From assembly GCA_947650365.1 (NCBI GenBank), contig OX393549.1:25741851-25805850 (forward strand): a DNA stretch of 64,000 bases. Direction: 5' to 3'. The notes beneath the pieces are model-generated. The model made no database searches, was not told the DNA's origin, and saw nothing but the letters and a program-made list of their open reading frames with translations. Each line of letters opens with the position of its first letter. Within the stretch, counting starts at the first letter, position 1. Source of the DNA: Chamaelirium japonicum (Eukaryota; Streptophyta; Magnoliopsida; Liliales; Melanthiaceae). Made by a program: the position numbers and the translations under genes. Below are positions 1-12,344 of this stretch, piece by piece.

Positions 1-727
1 TCAACGAGCCATGCAAAGGATCTTCGATGATATTCTTCATCAAATGTGGAATGCTACATTGATGACCTCATGGTGAAGTCAAAGTAGAAGACAACGCATC
101 TTCAAGATCTCGAGTTGATCTTTAAACGGCTTCGAAGGTACCAACTCTGCATGAACCCACTGAAATGCGCGTTCGGAGTCTCCTCGGGCAAATTCCACAG
201 CTTTGTCATGCGGCATCAAGGCATTGAGATAGACCAATCCAAAATTAACGCTATCCTCAATATGCCTGTTCCAAAGACAGTACGAGATCTCAGAGGTCTC
301 CAAGGCCACTTGGCGTACATCAGAAGATTCATCACCAACTTAGCCAGAAAGTGTCACCCTTTAGTCGCCTCATGAAGAAAGGAGTACCATTCAAGTGGGA
401 CGAAGCTTGTCAAGAAGCCCTCCAAAGCATCAGGGATTATTTGCTCAAGCCTCCAGTTCTGTCAACACCAGTTCAAGGAAAGCTATTGGTCCTCTACATT
501 AATGCCCAGGAGGAATCCTTGGGGGCACCCTGGCTCAAGGCAACGAGCTAGGTAAGGAAACAACATACTACTACTTGATTTGCACCCTCATCGGTGCGGA
601 GCTAAACTACTCCCTGATCGAGAAATTCTGTATGGCGCTCATCTTCGCTACAAAGAAGCTGCGACACTACATGTTGGCTTACATCATCAGGCTCATCTCG
701 AAAGCCGACCCACTCAAGTACATCATG
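1..727 (+). pseudogene. gypsy RT-RNase H fragment of D, inverted relative to D gag
   Basis: Plus-strand frames encode the end of a Ty3/gypsy reverse transcriptase and the following RNase H. The catalytic YIDD box lies at 55-66. The conserved RT region with NPLKCAFGV-like residues follows at about 150-180 and the 'LRGLQGHLAYIRRFI' block at about 280-330. RNase H-type sequence continues through about 410-720 and ends near the 'SKADPLKYIM' residues. The frame shifts at about 350 and about 560 and stops interrupt it (for example TAG at 549). The segment ends where minus-strand gypsy sequence begins, at about 728. Confidence 0.8.
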
Positions 728-2330
728 TCAAATCATCGACGGTGGATTGCCCTCCTTCTTCAAGGACTGGTGGGGCATGTGGCAACTCATCGTCTGAAGT
801 AGAAGAATCATTGTTCGCAGATTCGAAGATGGTGACATGGTTACCAAATACCAAGATGATAAAGACACTATCCAGGAAGTGTACTGATCGAGTTGACTTG
901 GGAGGGTGGGTGGGAATTGCAATGTTACTCCCCAACTCAACAAACGGCCTCCCCAAACGGTCGAATACTGACTTTCGCTTTATTTGCTTGATTAGCCTGA
1001 GTTTTTCGAAGACCGATGTAGGCTTTAAATTTGATTGACTTTTAGTGCTCTTCTGCTTCTGGAGTATGACCCAACGTCGAGCTTGACGCCGTTTTCTTTT
1101 GGTGGACTTGGTACTGGGACAAACGACATATATGGAGCATGCGTCGGAGGTTGATGATGCTTCTCCTACTTCATCTACCATCTTTACCTTAATGTAGTTA
1201 GAGGTGAAAGACTTCTCTGCTTTGATCTTGACGACCATCGGGGTTTGACTGGAGCTAATGCCTCGCTGATTCGGTAGAATTTGCTCGCTGCTTTAGAGAA
1301 GACGAGCTTGAGTCTTAGTCATCCCGTATGGTGTCACAGTTGGAGGGAGTGTGCTCATATGTGCGGCGTTGTCCTTATTGTAGCCGGCTTTGAATAGCAA
1401 CTTGGCAGTGTTTTGTCCCCAACTCCCTTTTGGCTTAAATGCGAATCGACTGGAGTCGAAGGAGCCAAAAGGTTCTATCGGACTCGAAGCTTGAATCAGA
1501 CCAGGTAGTGGCAATGTCATCTCTTGCAGAGTGATGACATTGGCCTCTTATGGCGGTGGGACCGACTCTTTTGCCGAAGCAAAAGGTGGTCATTCGTGTT
1601 TGCAAAGCTATTGAGGCATGAGGTGCAGAACCGATGCAGTTCAGACGAGAAAGAGAGTATGTGGTGTAGATTTTGGCTTGACGCTTATGCGCACCCTTTG
1701 TTTTGGCACTGGTGCTTCTCTGACTTCGTGTAGCGCCTTGGAAAGTTGCACTGAATTTGAAGGTGGAGGAGTTTTATCTCGCCTCACTTCTTTAGCGTTT
1801 TGGATTTGAGGAGTTTTAGCATGAAGGACTTCTGCAGCAAGGTCTTTTGCTTGGTAAAACTTGGCATCAACAAGGTATGCTTCGGCCTCATTGAACGGCT
1901 TGTCATCTGCAACGATACACTTCTGTATGCCTTTCTCGTAGTACTTGAAATATTAGTGCCAGGTGGATACCACAATACCATTTTCATGTAGCCAAGGTCT
2001 TTCCAGTAAGAGGCGATATGACGACAGGTAGTCAATGATGTAGAAAAGGACCATCGTGTCGAGCTGGCTGATGGAGAGTTTCAGACGAATGATCCCTATA
2101 ATTGATTATCTGTCTTGGTTGAATCCCTAGATGATCAGCTGGCTTTGTGAGAGCTAGTCAGTGGTGATATTGAGTTGTCTCATTGTTTGGATGGGCATGA
2201 TGTTGACGGCAGAGCCGCAATCCAGCAGGATCCGATTCACCGGCTTCATCTTGATGTACCCCTAGACATAGACTAGATGATTGTGCAGTCGCATCCCGAG
2301 TTGCAGATCTTTATTCGAGAAGGTAATTAT
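728..2330 (-). pseudogene. gypsy protease and protease-RT spacer of D
   Basis: On the minus strand at about 2200-2260 the frame reads an aspartic protease active-site block, ILLDCGSAVNIMP, in which the usual D-[ST]-G triad is DCG. Downstream are spacer residues typical of plant gypsy polyproteins: a block rich in 'EAEAYLVDAKFYQ' at about 1850-1900 in a shifted frame, and 'APPVLEEGGQSTVDDL', which normally sits just before RT, at about 725-770. The longest open piece is 723-1238. Several frameshifts separate the pieces. RT does not follow on this strand. Confidence 0.7.
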
Positions 2331-3489
2331 AGTTTCATAGGAGGCAACCGTTTTGTCTTTCTCACCAACCTTTATTTTCTTCTTTATAGCTATCCGGATC
2401 GGTCAAGGCCGCAGCCATTACTAGGAGAGCCTTCTTCAGGAGGTGTAATGCTTCTACGAGCGACAAGTGCAGGATTGTCTCGTCATTGGAAGCAGTACCC
2501 TTTCGTCGAAGCTGTCTCTTTCATCATCGAAGTCGCTTTCTTTAGAGAACTCGACTTTGTCTTCCTCTCCTCGTATATCGTGAACTTTGACCATGCACTA
2601 GGAGACTCTAAGGTACTATCGGCTGGGAGGAAGTGATTGGGCAAAAACTCTTACAGTATTGCAGGTTCTCGAGGGCTTTACTGGAGGAGATCATCTGGAT
2701 TTGCTGGCAGTACTTTGAATGCCTTTCTTCCTAGACCTTTGTTTTTCTTCTTGTAAGTCCTTCGTTCGGGGAGCTTTCTTGTCACCCGATCTAGCTTGTG
2801 ACGTCTTACCTGCCATGGCCTTCACCTCTGAGGTAGCATGATCCACGCATCTTCGTCGATGGATTCTTCCTCGCTAAGCAGAGGGCTTAGAACTATAACT
2901 AGAGATTCTTCATCGACTTGAGAAACTTGGTCTTCTAGAGATTCTACTGGTCTATCTTTCGATCCCCAACCGGTTGGCTCGATTTCGTCTATTGAGGCGG
3001 ACGAAGGCTTGGAGTAGATGACGTAGTAGTCAAACTTTCCCGAGGGATGGCCTAATAGGCCAACTTTAGGATCTCCTCGCTCGTACCTCTCTTAGATAGT
3101 TCGTTGAGATGTGGCTTTTCTTGGAGGAACTTGCTTTTTCGGAAGCTTTGCATGCTCATTCTCTAACCCCTAGCCGATTGCTTGATCTCCTCCATTAGGA
3201 CTAAAGGAGGCTAGAAGTAGAGAGCATAGTAGTCGAACTTGCCTGAGTGTTGGCCCAGGAGACTGACTTCTGGATCTCCTTGCCTGTACCTTTCTTGGAG
3301 GGCACGTTGTGACGTAGCTTTGCTCGGGACAGGTGTTGACGTGAGCGACGGTTGCCCTTGGGGCAATGGTGTTTCACTCTCGACGAGCGTAGTAGTATGC
3401 CATCGTCATTTTGAAACCAACTGATTTGGTTGCAGAGAAGACTTCGCGATTAGCCTTTGACAGTTGATACGCAACTTGGGCGTTTTTCG
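2331..3489 (-). pseudogene. degraded gypsy gag-protease junction of D
   Basis: No open frame of note. By position on the minus strand this should hold the end of gag and the start of protease. Short peptide matches are too broken to delimit. I see no host gene here. Confidence 0.35.
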
Positions 3490-4600
3490 TCATGCAACAA
3501 CGAGTATCGACAAAAAGGAACTGAAGGTGATGGATGTCATGTTTGCTGTAGCGATATCACCATAGTCGATCTCGATCTTTCCTTGCTTTGTGAGCGCAAT
3601 GATTCTTTCTTTGAAGATGAAGCACTTCTCGATGGGATGGCTAACCACCCGATGGTACTTGCAGAAGAGTAGATCGTCGACACGATGCATTTTCTCGGGC
3701 CTTTTTGAAGGAGGAAGCTCGATCATCTTCTCCTACAACAACTGGTCAAATATGGAGGAGACTTCCGAGTCCAGGAAGGGATACTCATTGGTTTCAAGTT
3801 CCTTGAGAGTCATCCTTGGTGTCCGCTGAGGCTGTGAAGATGTTGTGATATCTTTGTCTTTGTTCGGCTTGCCACCGATCTTTAGTGGTTTGGAAGTCGA
3901 AGCGACATCGGCAATGTTGACTTGCTTTGGTTTGGATACCGGTGGCTTGTCCTTCTTCTCTACCTTCAGGAAGTCTTTGCTTTTCGAGTCCTCGTGATTT
4001 GCTAAGCTGACCTCCATGTCGTGAGCCCGAGTCGTGAGTTCTTCGAAGGACCATGGCTTGATTCCTTTGAGGATGTAGAGCAAGCCCTAGTGCATGCCTT
4101 GGGTACATATCTCGATGGCCGAGACTTCAAATAAGCAATCTTGCAAGTTTAGCACAAGGTTTCTCCAATGATCGATATAGTTAATCACTGGCTTATCCTT
4201 CCTGCTTGATGATAGTAAGCTCAGTCATACTGATAATGCATTAGGTGCTGTAGAAGCGATTGAGAAACTCCATGTCCATCTGGTCCCAATTGTCGATGGA
4301 TCCTTGAAGAAGATCAATATACCAGTCAAAAGCATTAATTTTGAGGGTGTGAACAAACTGCTTCACTATCTCATCACCGTATGTGCTGGCATTGTTTCAA
4401 GTTTCGACGAAGTGAGCAATGTGTTGCCTTGGATTACCCTTCCCATTGAAGTGCTGGAACTTTGATAGCTAGAACCCGGTAGGGAAGCGCAGCTTCTAGA
4501 TCCTTGCGGTGTAAGGCTTCGAGTAGGCCACTATGATTGGAGGAAGACTACCACCATGGGAGCGCAGCATGTCGATCGCCAACGACTATATCTGCTGGAT
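3490..4600 (-). pseudogene. gypsy gag of D (C-terminal two thirds)
   Basis: From 4600 down, minus-strand codons match the gag core seen intact in element A: AYSKPYTARIQ, a KFQHFNGKGNPRQH block, a GDEIVKQF block, then NAFDWY at about 4320. Further on (4083-3733) is a lysine-rich linker. At 3490-3726 there is a zinc-knuckle-like motif with spacing C-x2-H-x4-H-x4-C (CKYHRVVSHPIEKC), as found in plant gypsy gag-protease. Internal stops, for example between 3727 and 3733, break the frame. The N-terminal third is missing, and gag-like sequence directly adjoins LTR-like sequence at about 4600-4640. Confidence 0.75.
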
Positions 4601-4639
4601 AGTCATCGTTGCTATGGGGGAGGATTTCGACCATCGTAC

Positions 4640-5170
4640 GTGACCCTTCTCCAACAGTTGATTGAAGGATTGACTCTTCAGGATGTGACGCGCTTCGAAG
4701 CGCTGAGTTCTGACTTGTTGGGCTGTCACACGAGCACTGTAGAGTAGAAAAGTAGAGAAAGAGATAACACAGGATGTGATAACGGAGTTCGGCCGAAGCC
4801 TACGTCTCCGTGCGGTAAGACACAACCTTTGAATCCACTATCTCTGAGTAAACAGTAGAGCTACTCTCGATAGGGCAAGGAGTGCTTCTTACAAGTAATT
4901 AGAGGGTAGAAAAGGAGTTTGAAAACCAGAAGGCTCAAGTAGCTCTGGAAAATAGAAAGTAGGTTTCTGGTCTGGAACTTTGGATTTGGAGTCATTTACA
5001 GGGTCTGCTTTTTATAGATCGAGGTTTGGTTTATTTTGAGAATATTTCAAAGAATAGCCGAGGTTTGGTAAAAACTCGAGGGGTTTACCAGACCCCAGAT
5101 AGTGCAAGTGGGCCGTAAGCAAGGCTACAAGTCCCACCATCATACTCGTGGGCCCTAGGCAGGACTGCGG
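4640..5170 (-). mobile_element. partial 5' LTR of gypsy D
   Basis: The stretch at about 4770-4810, around the residues of 'gaagcctacgtctccgtg', matches the equivalent part of the LTRs of element B (about 17403-17430). A TATA-like stretch (minus strand CTATAAAAAG near 5012-5022) sits at the matching place relative to it. The start of the LTR is missing because copia C entered at 5171. The five bases before C are TGCGG. Confidence 0.6.
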
Positions 5171-7119
5171 TGTTGTAGCTCGTGTGTCCTGAGCGTGGAT
5201 TTTCTGTATTAACAATAATAAAGATAACTTTGGTTATTGCTTTAATTAGAATACTACTTTGGTATATGTTAATACACATATAATAAAGGACCCTAGGGAA
5301 CACAGTAGGCCACTGAGGCGCATGGTTGATCCATGCTTGGGAGACCCAATGGACCAGTTCTGTGTAAACCTAGAACTAGTTCACAGCTTTGGTGATGTCG
5401 GTCGTTTCACTGAGAACAAGCTGTTGGCAGGTACAAGATATGGTAAAGTCTCCACCACGGGAACGTGGGATTCCCATTCACCTGACCAAGCACGATGATC
5501 GTGTTGAACAGGAACCAAGACGGTGCACAGTTCAGTGATTCAGATACTGGTGCATAAACTGTCTTACTACTATAGATAATCTGTCCTTAACCCTGACGGA
5601 CCATGTACACTAGGCCAACCAGTTGTGTGGTGCTTTGATGTGCCAATGTGTGCGGACCTTCCATTCTCCAATACCACGGTATGTTGGGTTACCCGGCCGG
5701 CGCTTGAGTGACATGTAATCCCTACAGGTTATCCGACGTCCAGTATTGGATGTGTGCATTTTGATGAGTCAATCTATCCACCCAGTTAACCCAGGCCTGG
5801 TGGTTGTCAGTATGACTGACGATGTTTCGAATACTAGGCATAGCACCGGAAGGTGTGTGGTGTGATAGATGACAAGTCATCAATTCCTAGTCAGATAATC
5901 GATCGGGATCTGACGGTGCTCCCCACCGCCCGAGTCGTATCATGGTACCAGTAATAAGAGGGACTAAGGATTATCAGAGTATAGTAGAGAACAGGGTTAC
6001 AAGGGAGTAATATAAATTTAGGATCACTAAAGTTCAAATTGTGTCGCACTCTGGGTGACTACGCGGGTTAATCGGATTAGGGCTGATTAACAAAACTTTC
6101 GGTGTGTCACCGGAACAGTCAATCAGGGATCCAGTTGGAGCTAGAGATCCTGAACCCTGAAGGTTCCACCTTGTCCTTGTGTATAGGAATTATTTCCCGA
6201 CCTGGTTGGATATGTTGGATGCGAAGTAACACGATGGAGCACAAGCCCGGAGCCTAAGAACCTAATTCACATGTGTTAGGGGCCATAGGGATATTTTGAT
6301 AAATACTAAAATATGACTCAAAACATATTAAATATGGATATTAAAATGAGCGGAATAATTCTAGGAGCTCATAGGCGTTGACGGAACTCGATTCCGAGTA
6401 GCGTATCTCACTCAATCTCTCTTTCAGTTTCACTTTTCGTGAAGGGCATTTTCGTCCAGGCTTCACGATAGACACTTGGAAACCCTAAAAACCGCTCCCT
6501 CTCATCCTAATCCACTAGGTGCCGGCCCTAGCTTACGTAAAGCAGTAGGGGGCCGGCCCTATATAAGGAATAGAGAAGGAGGGGTCGACCCTAGCTCTCC
6601 CCCTCCTGAAAAACCCGAACTCCCTTCTCTCTCTCCCTCTCTGAGGTTTCGGCCAAGGAAGAAAAACGAAGAAGAAGGAAGAAGAAGGAGGAAGGAAGGA
6701 GAAGGAATAAGAGAGAAAAAGAAGGAGAAGATCTCGTGGCTCGCCATCGTCTTCGCAATGAATTCCTTCGTCAGCTTGTAGTCCTTGCACTCAGAGATAG
6801 GACTTCAATGATTCCTCAATTCACAAAGGACAAGGTGCCATCCGACAGCTTCCCTTGTGATTCACGTGCGGTTCATTATCATTTCGTTCTCTTCGAATCC
6901 TAGATCCATAAGGTATGATGCTTATAAACACCTATCTAGATACATACATATCTTGCGTAGATTGTAGTATGCCTCTAGGGTGTCCGCACATTTGCTAAGA
7001 TCATAGATTTGCATGTAGATTATTTTGTAGAATTAATTGTAATGAAACATACACCGTATAATCTTCGGATCTATCTTTTGCTTCCGCTGCGACTCTGATA
7101 TCAGGATCTAATTCCAACA
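5171..7119 (+). mobile_element. 5' LTR of copia C
   Basis: It begins TGTTG at 5171 and ends CCAACA at 7119. A TATA-like TATATAA lies at 6560-6566, just after a GGCCGGCCC motif. A purine-rich tract (gaagaagg repeats) occupies about 6655-6730. The copies at 34635-37507 and 62542-63657 align along its length. Open frames inside it, for example around 6476-6790, are produced by the purine tract and are not genes. Confidence 0.9.
6560..6566 (+). promoter_or_regulatory. TATA-like box in the 5' LTR of C
   Basis: TATATAA stands about 560 bp before the LTR end and directly after a CCGGCCC motif. In plant LTRs this position usually marks the U3-R boundary. The corresponding site in the 3' LTR (about 36950) reads CTATAAG. 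Confidence 0.4.
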
Positions 7120-7121
7120 AT

Positions 7122-7133
7122 TGGTATCAGAGC
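7122..7133 (+). other. primer binding site of copia C (initiator Met-tRNA)
   Basis: TGGTATCAGAGC begins two bases after the LTR end and is complementary to the 3' end of plant initiator Met-tRNA, the usual primer of copia elements. Confidence 0.9.
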
Positions 7134-9071
7134 ATGCTTTGGTGTGTATTTCATGCATGAATTCATGAAAACATCATGTGAATATATGATGGCATATATT
7201 TTCGTTGGGTTCGGCGTAGATCATGCATATGGATTGTGCTATGTATCGTCTTTTTGCAGGTACCGCACTGAATAGTAATCTGTGATTGCATGCCTCCGGG
7301 GGTCGGTCCCCGGTTTATTTTTTCATTGATTATTATTTTGCTTGTGGTTTTTAAGGCTCTGGATGGGCGGGGGTGGAGGTAGACCACCCTCGGTTCCTTG
7401 GCTATGTTTTCTAGGATTGTATTCTTTTCTTTCTAGCGAAATTATACACGAACGAGCACTTGTCAGAGCGTGTTAGTTTTTCGATCACAGGAAGAAGGAG
7501 ATTATGCTACATCCACGGTTCAGGCAAGCGATACCATGGAGTGCAAAGACCCAGCAAAAGCGTGCGTATTGGCGATGATCGGGATCGTCGTCGGAGATTG
7601 TGTAGAACGGAAGAACAGGATATCTTGGCTGTGCTACTCAGGTTCAAAGGTCGGACCCTAGACTTGATTCAGTTTGGATATTTTTCTGTTGTTCTCTTTC
7701 TTAGTGTTTAGAGAACCCCGATGATAATTTAATTATCTATCTTGCTTGTGAGTTAGTCTCTAGATCAGGCTTAGGGTTAGTACTAAGCTTATGGATTCAT
7801 CGGTGTCTCTATATGGTTCTAACACGTGCGAATTCGGTAGCTAGCTAAAAGGAAAGGTGGTAACCGCCCTTATGGTAGTTCAGGTAGCCAAGTACTGTGC
7901 ACCGAGATAGACGCAGTGTTAGATTTGTTTAGAGATAGCTAATGTCCCCATAAGAAGTTTGATAACCCTTGTGGGATGCATTTTCCCCACATGGTCCTAG
8001 CGACCAAGTTAGGTTAGGATTTTACTAAGTGATACCCGTTTCTAGTTGACGTTTGATGGTAGTATGAACTCATCACGATTTGGTTATGCCACCATTAGGT
8101 TGAGATCCGGCGGAGGTTGTCGGATGTCCCTATTTGGCCAGCATCAAAACCTATAATAAGATGAGGTCTACTATGACATCAGGCATTAAATTATAAATGA
8201 GGCATCATTCTAGTGGGAGTCCTTTCCACGTTGATCTTAGGCTAGGCTCCAGATCTTAGGATTATGGGAAAACTAGTGAGGTATCGGGATCCTTGGAATC
8301 TATATAATGTAATCCTTGCAAGAAAGGCAAAAGCTGAGTATTCGAGGTAGGGACTATGATACTTTCCAAGGATACTAATGTTTTGCGGGAAGGTTTGTAA
8401 TCCTAGTGGGAGCGCGGTAGACCAGGGTCTAGGTCTAGGAGGTCGTGACCTTTCTAGATATACATAAAACCTTATAAAGAAGGTATGTGTAAGAGGTTCC
8501 CTCCAAAGGGGAGCCCCTGGCCTTCACAATCAATCGGCTAAGGGTCTGGGTGGGAGGTACGTAGTTCGATATTTCCACCGGGTGAGAGCTGTGTTTCCTT
8601 CCATGCTGGTTCGCCTAGTGGTTTCCTTCGGGACATGGAGGATACCGGTGACAGTGGGTGATGGTTTTTTCTTACACCGCGGGAGCCTATGAACCCCCCT
8701 GCCGATACCACCTAGATTTATGGGAAGTATTTGAAAGCTTGTGAGAAGCCGCCGTTGCTGCGCACGTAGGTCACAAAAAGCTGGCCAAAAGGAGACTGGG
8801 AGGTCTTTCAGTTTGCCATGGGTAATTCTGATAAAGACTGGGTCGTAAAAACCCCGTTGGCTGAAGTGGTTGTATGCTCTCACCGATATACTGTCTCCAA
8901 TTCAAGGCCGATAGTCTCACTGCTAGAGCCTAAGGAATTTAGATTCCTGGATGTCTCCACTTGAGGTAGTGAAGATATAACGACTGGAGTCAACATTATC
9001 TATTTTTAAATTCCATAAAATAGATTGTAGTAGACCCTAATTTTTGATTTAAACCATTGTTTATAGAAATC
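7134..9071 (+). other. leader region of copia C between primer site and gag
   Basis: About 1.94 kb with no coding frame I can support. The first ~130 bases match the start of the internal region of C' (63672-63799) and, more loosely, that of element E on the minus strand near 45300-45440. A long untranslated leader before gag is common in this group of copia elements. Confidence 0.7.
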
Positions 9072-9900
9072 ATGACCAAGCTCGACTCCTTTGCCTCCAT
9101 CCTTAATGATAACAAACTTACGGGACCAAACTACGAGGACTGGAAGCGTAGCCTGATGCTTATCTTAAGGGTTGGCAAACACATAATTGCCCTAAGTACC
9201 CCTCAACCGGCCATGTCGGGACAAAGTGATACTGAGGCTTAGTTGAAGAAATGAAAAGACTGACTAGATGCTGGTGAGATGTGCAAGTACTTCATAGTGA
9301 CATCCTTGCAGACCATCCTTTAGAAGCAAGTCAAAGACATGGCCTTCGCTTAAGACATGATGCTCTATTTAAAGGAAATGTTCGAGGGTTATAGTCGGGT
9401 AACTCATTACCTGACCATCAAGAAATTGGTGTCCACGAAGATGGCAGAGGGGACTTTAGTTTAGGATCATATGCTAAAATTGTTTGGCTATCTGAATGAG
9501 CTTGGCTCCTTCGATGTCATCTTGGATGCAGATATCTAGACCGATATGTTCCTCGCGTCTCTATCAGGAGCATTTGAGGGCTTCGTTACCAACTTTAACC
9601 TTAACCGGTTAGAGATATCTAACGCAGAGCTCCTAGCGGCGCTCCAGGCGGTAGAGGATAGGATGAATGCAGGAGCCTAATCCCTGAACGTAGAGCGGAA
9701 GTCTCCTCTGAAAGCCAAAGGCAAGTTTCAGAAAAGAAAGTCTAAAAAGCCCGTGAAGATGGGCCAGGTGCAGTCGTAGGTTCCTAAGCAGGATGGTCCA
9801 GTGAAGCCCAAAGAAAAATATTTCCGATGTGGCAAGAAGGGGCACTGGAAGGGTGACTGCCGTGCGGCTCCCAAGAACGCTGAGACAGGTATATCTCAAA
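9072..9900 (+). pseudogene. copia gag of element C
   Basis: The probable start is ATG at 9072 (MTKLDSFASILNDNKLTGPNY), the usual opening of a copia Gag. The capsid-like part runs to about 9680 but is cut by stops at 9240, 9253, 9265 and later. Many of these look like TGG or CAG codons changed to TAG. The nucleocapsid zinc knuckle lies at about 9826-9870 with spacing C-x2-C-x4-H-x4-C (FRCGKKGHWKGDC, preceded by a Y or F in place of the first usual residues). Not functional in its present state. Confidence 0.85.
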
Positions 9901-11388
9901 TCCACATAGTGGAATCTCTTGTAGCATCCAGTTGTTCTCCAGTTTCATGGATTGTAGATTCTGGTTACACTAACCATACTTGTAATAATTTGCAGGGGTT
10001 CAAGGAGACAAGAAAACTGAGTGATGGGGAGATAATCCTAAGCATGAGAACTGAGGCCGTGGCAGAGGCTGAAGTAGTTGGAGATGTCGTCTTGTAGTTT
10101 CTTAATGGAAGAAGTTTATTACTTAGAGACATACTTTAAGTACTGTACTTGAGACGAAACTTAATTTTTGTTTCCTTATTGAATAATGAAGGTTTTTCAA
10201 TTTTATTTGATGCTTCTGGTGTGTTAATTAAATTGAATGGTTCCTTTGTTTATAAGAGAAAGACACAGAATGGTCTCTATGTTATTAACTCCAATCATAA
10301 GCAGGATAACATAACTGAAGCCTTTGTGGTTAATTCATCTAAAAAAAAAATCCCTCAGATAATCCAACACTCCTTTGGCATCTAAGGCTTGGACACATAG
10401 CCTCAGACAGGATTCACAGGTTGGTTAAGGTAGGACTTTTAAGTCCAGATATTTCAGAAAGCCTACCAACATCTGAGTGTTGCCTGGAAGGCAAGATGTC
10501 TAAAAGATCTTTCCGAATCAAAGGTAGCAGATCTTAGGAGGTATTAGAATTGGTACACACTGATGTATGTGGACCCATAAGTGTTCGTGCCATAGGAGGC
10601 TTCGAGTATTTTATCACCTTCACGGATGATCACTCGAGGTTTGGATACATATACCTAATGCGGCAGAAGTCAGAATCCTTTGATAAGTTCAAGTAGTTTA
10701 GAGCTGAAGCAGAAAAGCAGACGGGAAGAGTATCAAGTCTCTTTGATCGGATCAAGGAGGCGAATACCTATCGGATGAATTTATTAGGTACCTGCATGAG
10801 CATGGGATCGCATCCCAGTTAACTACACCAGGGACACCGCAACAAAACGGTATATTTAAGAGGAGAAACCAAACTTTGTTAGACATGGTTCAGACTATGA
10901 TGAGTTATGCAATATTGCCACCTAGTTTTTAGGGATATACCCTAGAGATGACATTATATACAACTCTGTTCCATCAAAGTCAGTACCTCTAACTCCTTGG
11001 GAGCTGTGGTTGAAGCGAAAGCCAAGCTTGCAGCACTTTAGGATTTAGGGTTGTCCAGCACATGTGCGGAAGGACATGCGAGATAAGATAGAGTCAAAGA
11101 CTAAGGTATGTCTGTTCGTTGGGTATCCAAAAGGGACAAAGGGTGGTTTATTTTATGATCCTGAGTATAGAAAGGTTGTCGTAATGTAGTTCTTGAAGAA
11201 TTGCTTGGTACGGATAGGAGTATGACATAGAAAACGTAGTGGGAGCCGATACCACTAAGATAAATGATACTGTAGAATCGACTCCTATGGAACCACCGCA
11301 GGCTCGTCACAGTGGGAGGACAATAAGAGCTCCTAATAGATACATTGGAGAAGCCTTCTTGGTAGATCCAGAGTTTAAGGAAGATGAT
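9901..11388 (+). pseudogene. copia protease and integrase of element C (interrupted)
   Basis: The protease active-site block SWIVDSGYTNHTCN lies at about 9946-9990 (DSG triad present). The GAG-pre-integrase zone follows (10149-10480), with the histidine block LGHIASDRIHRLV in a shifted frame near 10390. The integrase core continues: a block like 'LELVHTDVCGPI' near 10545, then a broken DNG/ENG region near 10780-10870. Stops and frameshifts recur. The last in-frame piece (11239-11388) is the integrase-RT linker, which ends where element A was inserted after ATGAT at 11384-11388. Its continuation is at 33044. Confidence 0.85.
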
Positions 11389-11544
11389 TGTAGACACACG
11401 ATTCGTATGACCCGGACCCGACTTACGTGTGCCAACGCGGATGCAAACCCGACGCGCAGACCCGACTCGCACCCACCAGTGCGGACCCGGACTCGATTCG
11501 CACCCAGCAAAAGAGGAGCGGACCCCACGCTTAAAGGGGGGGGC

Positions 11545-11675
11545 GGCCCCTACTAGGGTCCGAATCCCATGGGGCCGGCCCTACTAGGACCCGAACCCCA
11601 TGGGGCCGGCCCTACTAGGACCCGAACCCCATGGGGCCGGCCCTACTAGGACCCGAACCCCATGGGGGGCCGGCC
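11545..11675 (+). repeat. 31-bp tandem repeat with GGCCGGCCC and CCATGG palindromes
   Basis: The unit (cccgaaccccatggggccgg plus about 11 more bases) occurs about four times here, about three times in L2 (15480-15590) and three times in L3 (31215-31320). Copy number therefore differs between LTRs of the same family. Confidence 0.85.
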
Positions 11676-12068
11676 GGCCCTGCAAGGAAAGAAAAGAAAA
11701 GGAAAGAAAAGAAAAGAAAGAAAAGAAAAGGAAAGAAAAGAAAGGAAAGAAAAGAAAAGGAAAGAAAAGAAAAGGAAAGAAAAGAAAGAAAATGAAGTAA
11801 ATACCGCCATGCGCGGGGGGAGGTTGCGTATGACGTCTGCACACACGCGGATCTGCGCCGATCCCTCGATCCGACGCACAAGAAGAAGCGCCCGATCGCC
11901 ATCGATTTTGTGCGCAAAATCCAGCCATAATTGCCCCGCCAGGAAAGGAAAGCGAATGAAGACTTATTCCCCTCATCAATGGATGAATAAATCTTGGGTA
12001 ATTATGAGGGAGATATTAAAGGGATTTTAAATTAAAACTTTCCATATCTCTCCTCCCCCCCCTTTGCC

Positions 12069-12076
12069 TATAAATA
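12069..12076 (+). promoter_or_regulatory. TATA box of LTR L1
   Basis: TATAAATA followed by a G-rich stretch. The same motif is conserved at 15939-15946 in L2 and 31678-31685 in L3, which suggests it is the LTR promoter. Confidence 0.6.
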
Positions 12077-12238
12077 GAGGGGGTGGGGGAAGGCTCAAGG
12101 GGTCGATCGGTTGAAGACTGAAGACGAAGCGCGGGAGCTCTGCGGAAGAGGAGACGCTTCTTCATCGACCCAAGGCTTCACGAGGCACGGGCAATGTAAC
12201 ATCCGCCCCAAACACACAAGATTTTGTCCGCTTTGCCC

Positions 12239-12344
12239 GTGCCCGCACGAGAACTTCCCAGGGAGGTCACCCATCCTGGTACTACTCTCGCCCGAGCACG
12301 CTTAACTACGGAGTTCTTAGAAATTCCGTAGCGGCGCACGGTTT
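12239..12344 (-). ncRNA. 5S rRNA-like sequence in the 3' LTR of Cassandra copy 1
   Basis: The minus strand matches the 3' two thirds of plant 5S rRNA, including the internal promoter region (GTTAAGCGTGCTCGGGCGAG, then AGTAGTACCAGGATGGGTGACC). The 5' part is diverged. It acts as part of a retrotransposon LTR and is not a ribosomal gene. Confidence 0.85.

Larger units (their letters stand above)
1..5170 (-). mobile_element. Ty3/gypsy element D, degraded and internally inverted remnant
   Basis: Reading the minus strand from right to left, this stretch holds part of an LTR (about 4640-5170), gag (about 3490-4600), protease (about 2060-2330) and the spacer before RT (down to about 728). The RT-RNase H part then appears on the plus strand (1-727). 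The left end lies outside the window. The right end was cut by copia C at 5171. Stops and frameshifts are frequent, so it cannot encode working proteins. Its gag is clearly related to the gag of element A at 14281-15315, here in the opposite orientation. Confidence 0.8.

Noticed and set aside
6476..6790. Frames in the C LTRs (also 36864-37221 and 62983-63441)
   Set aside because: Produced by a GAAGAAGG tract in the LTR; not conserved as proteins between copies.
11600..12030. Lysine- or phenylalanine-rich frames at 11600-12030 and the equivalents at 15513-15904 and 31224-31641
   Set aside because: Translations of the GAAAAG purine tract; no protein.
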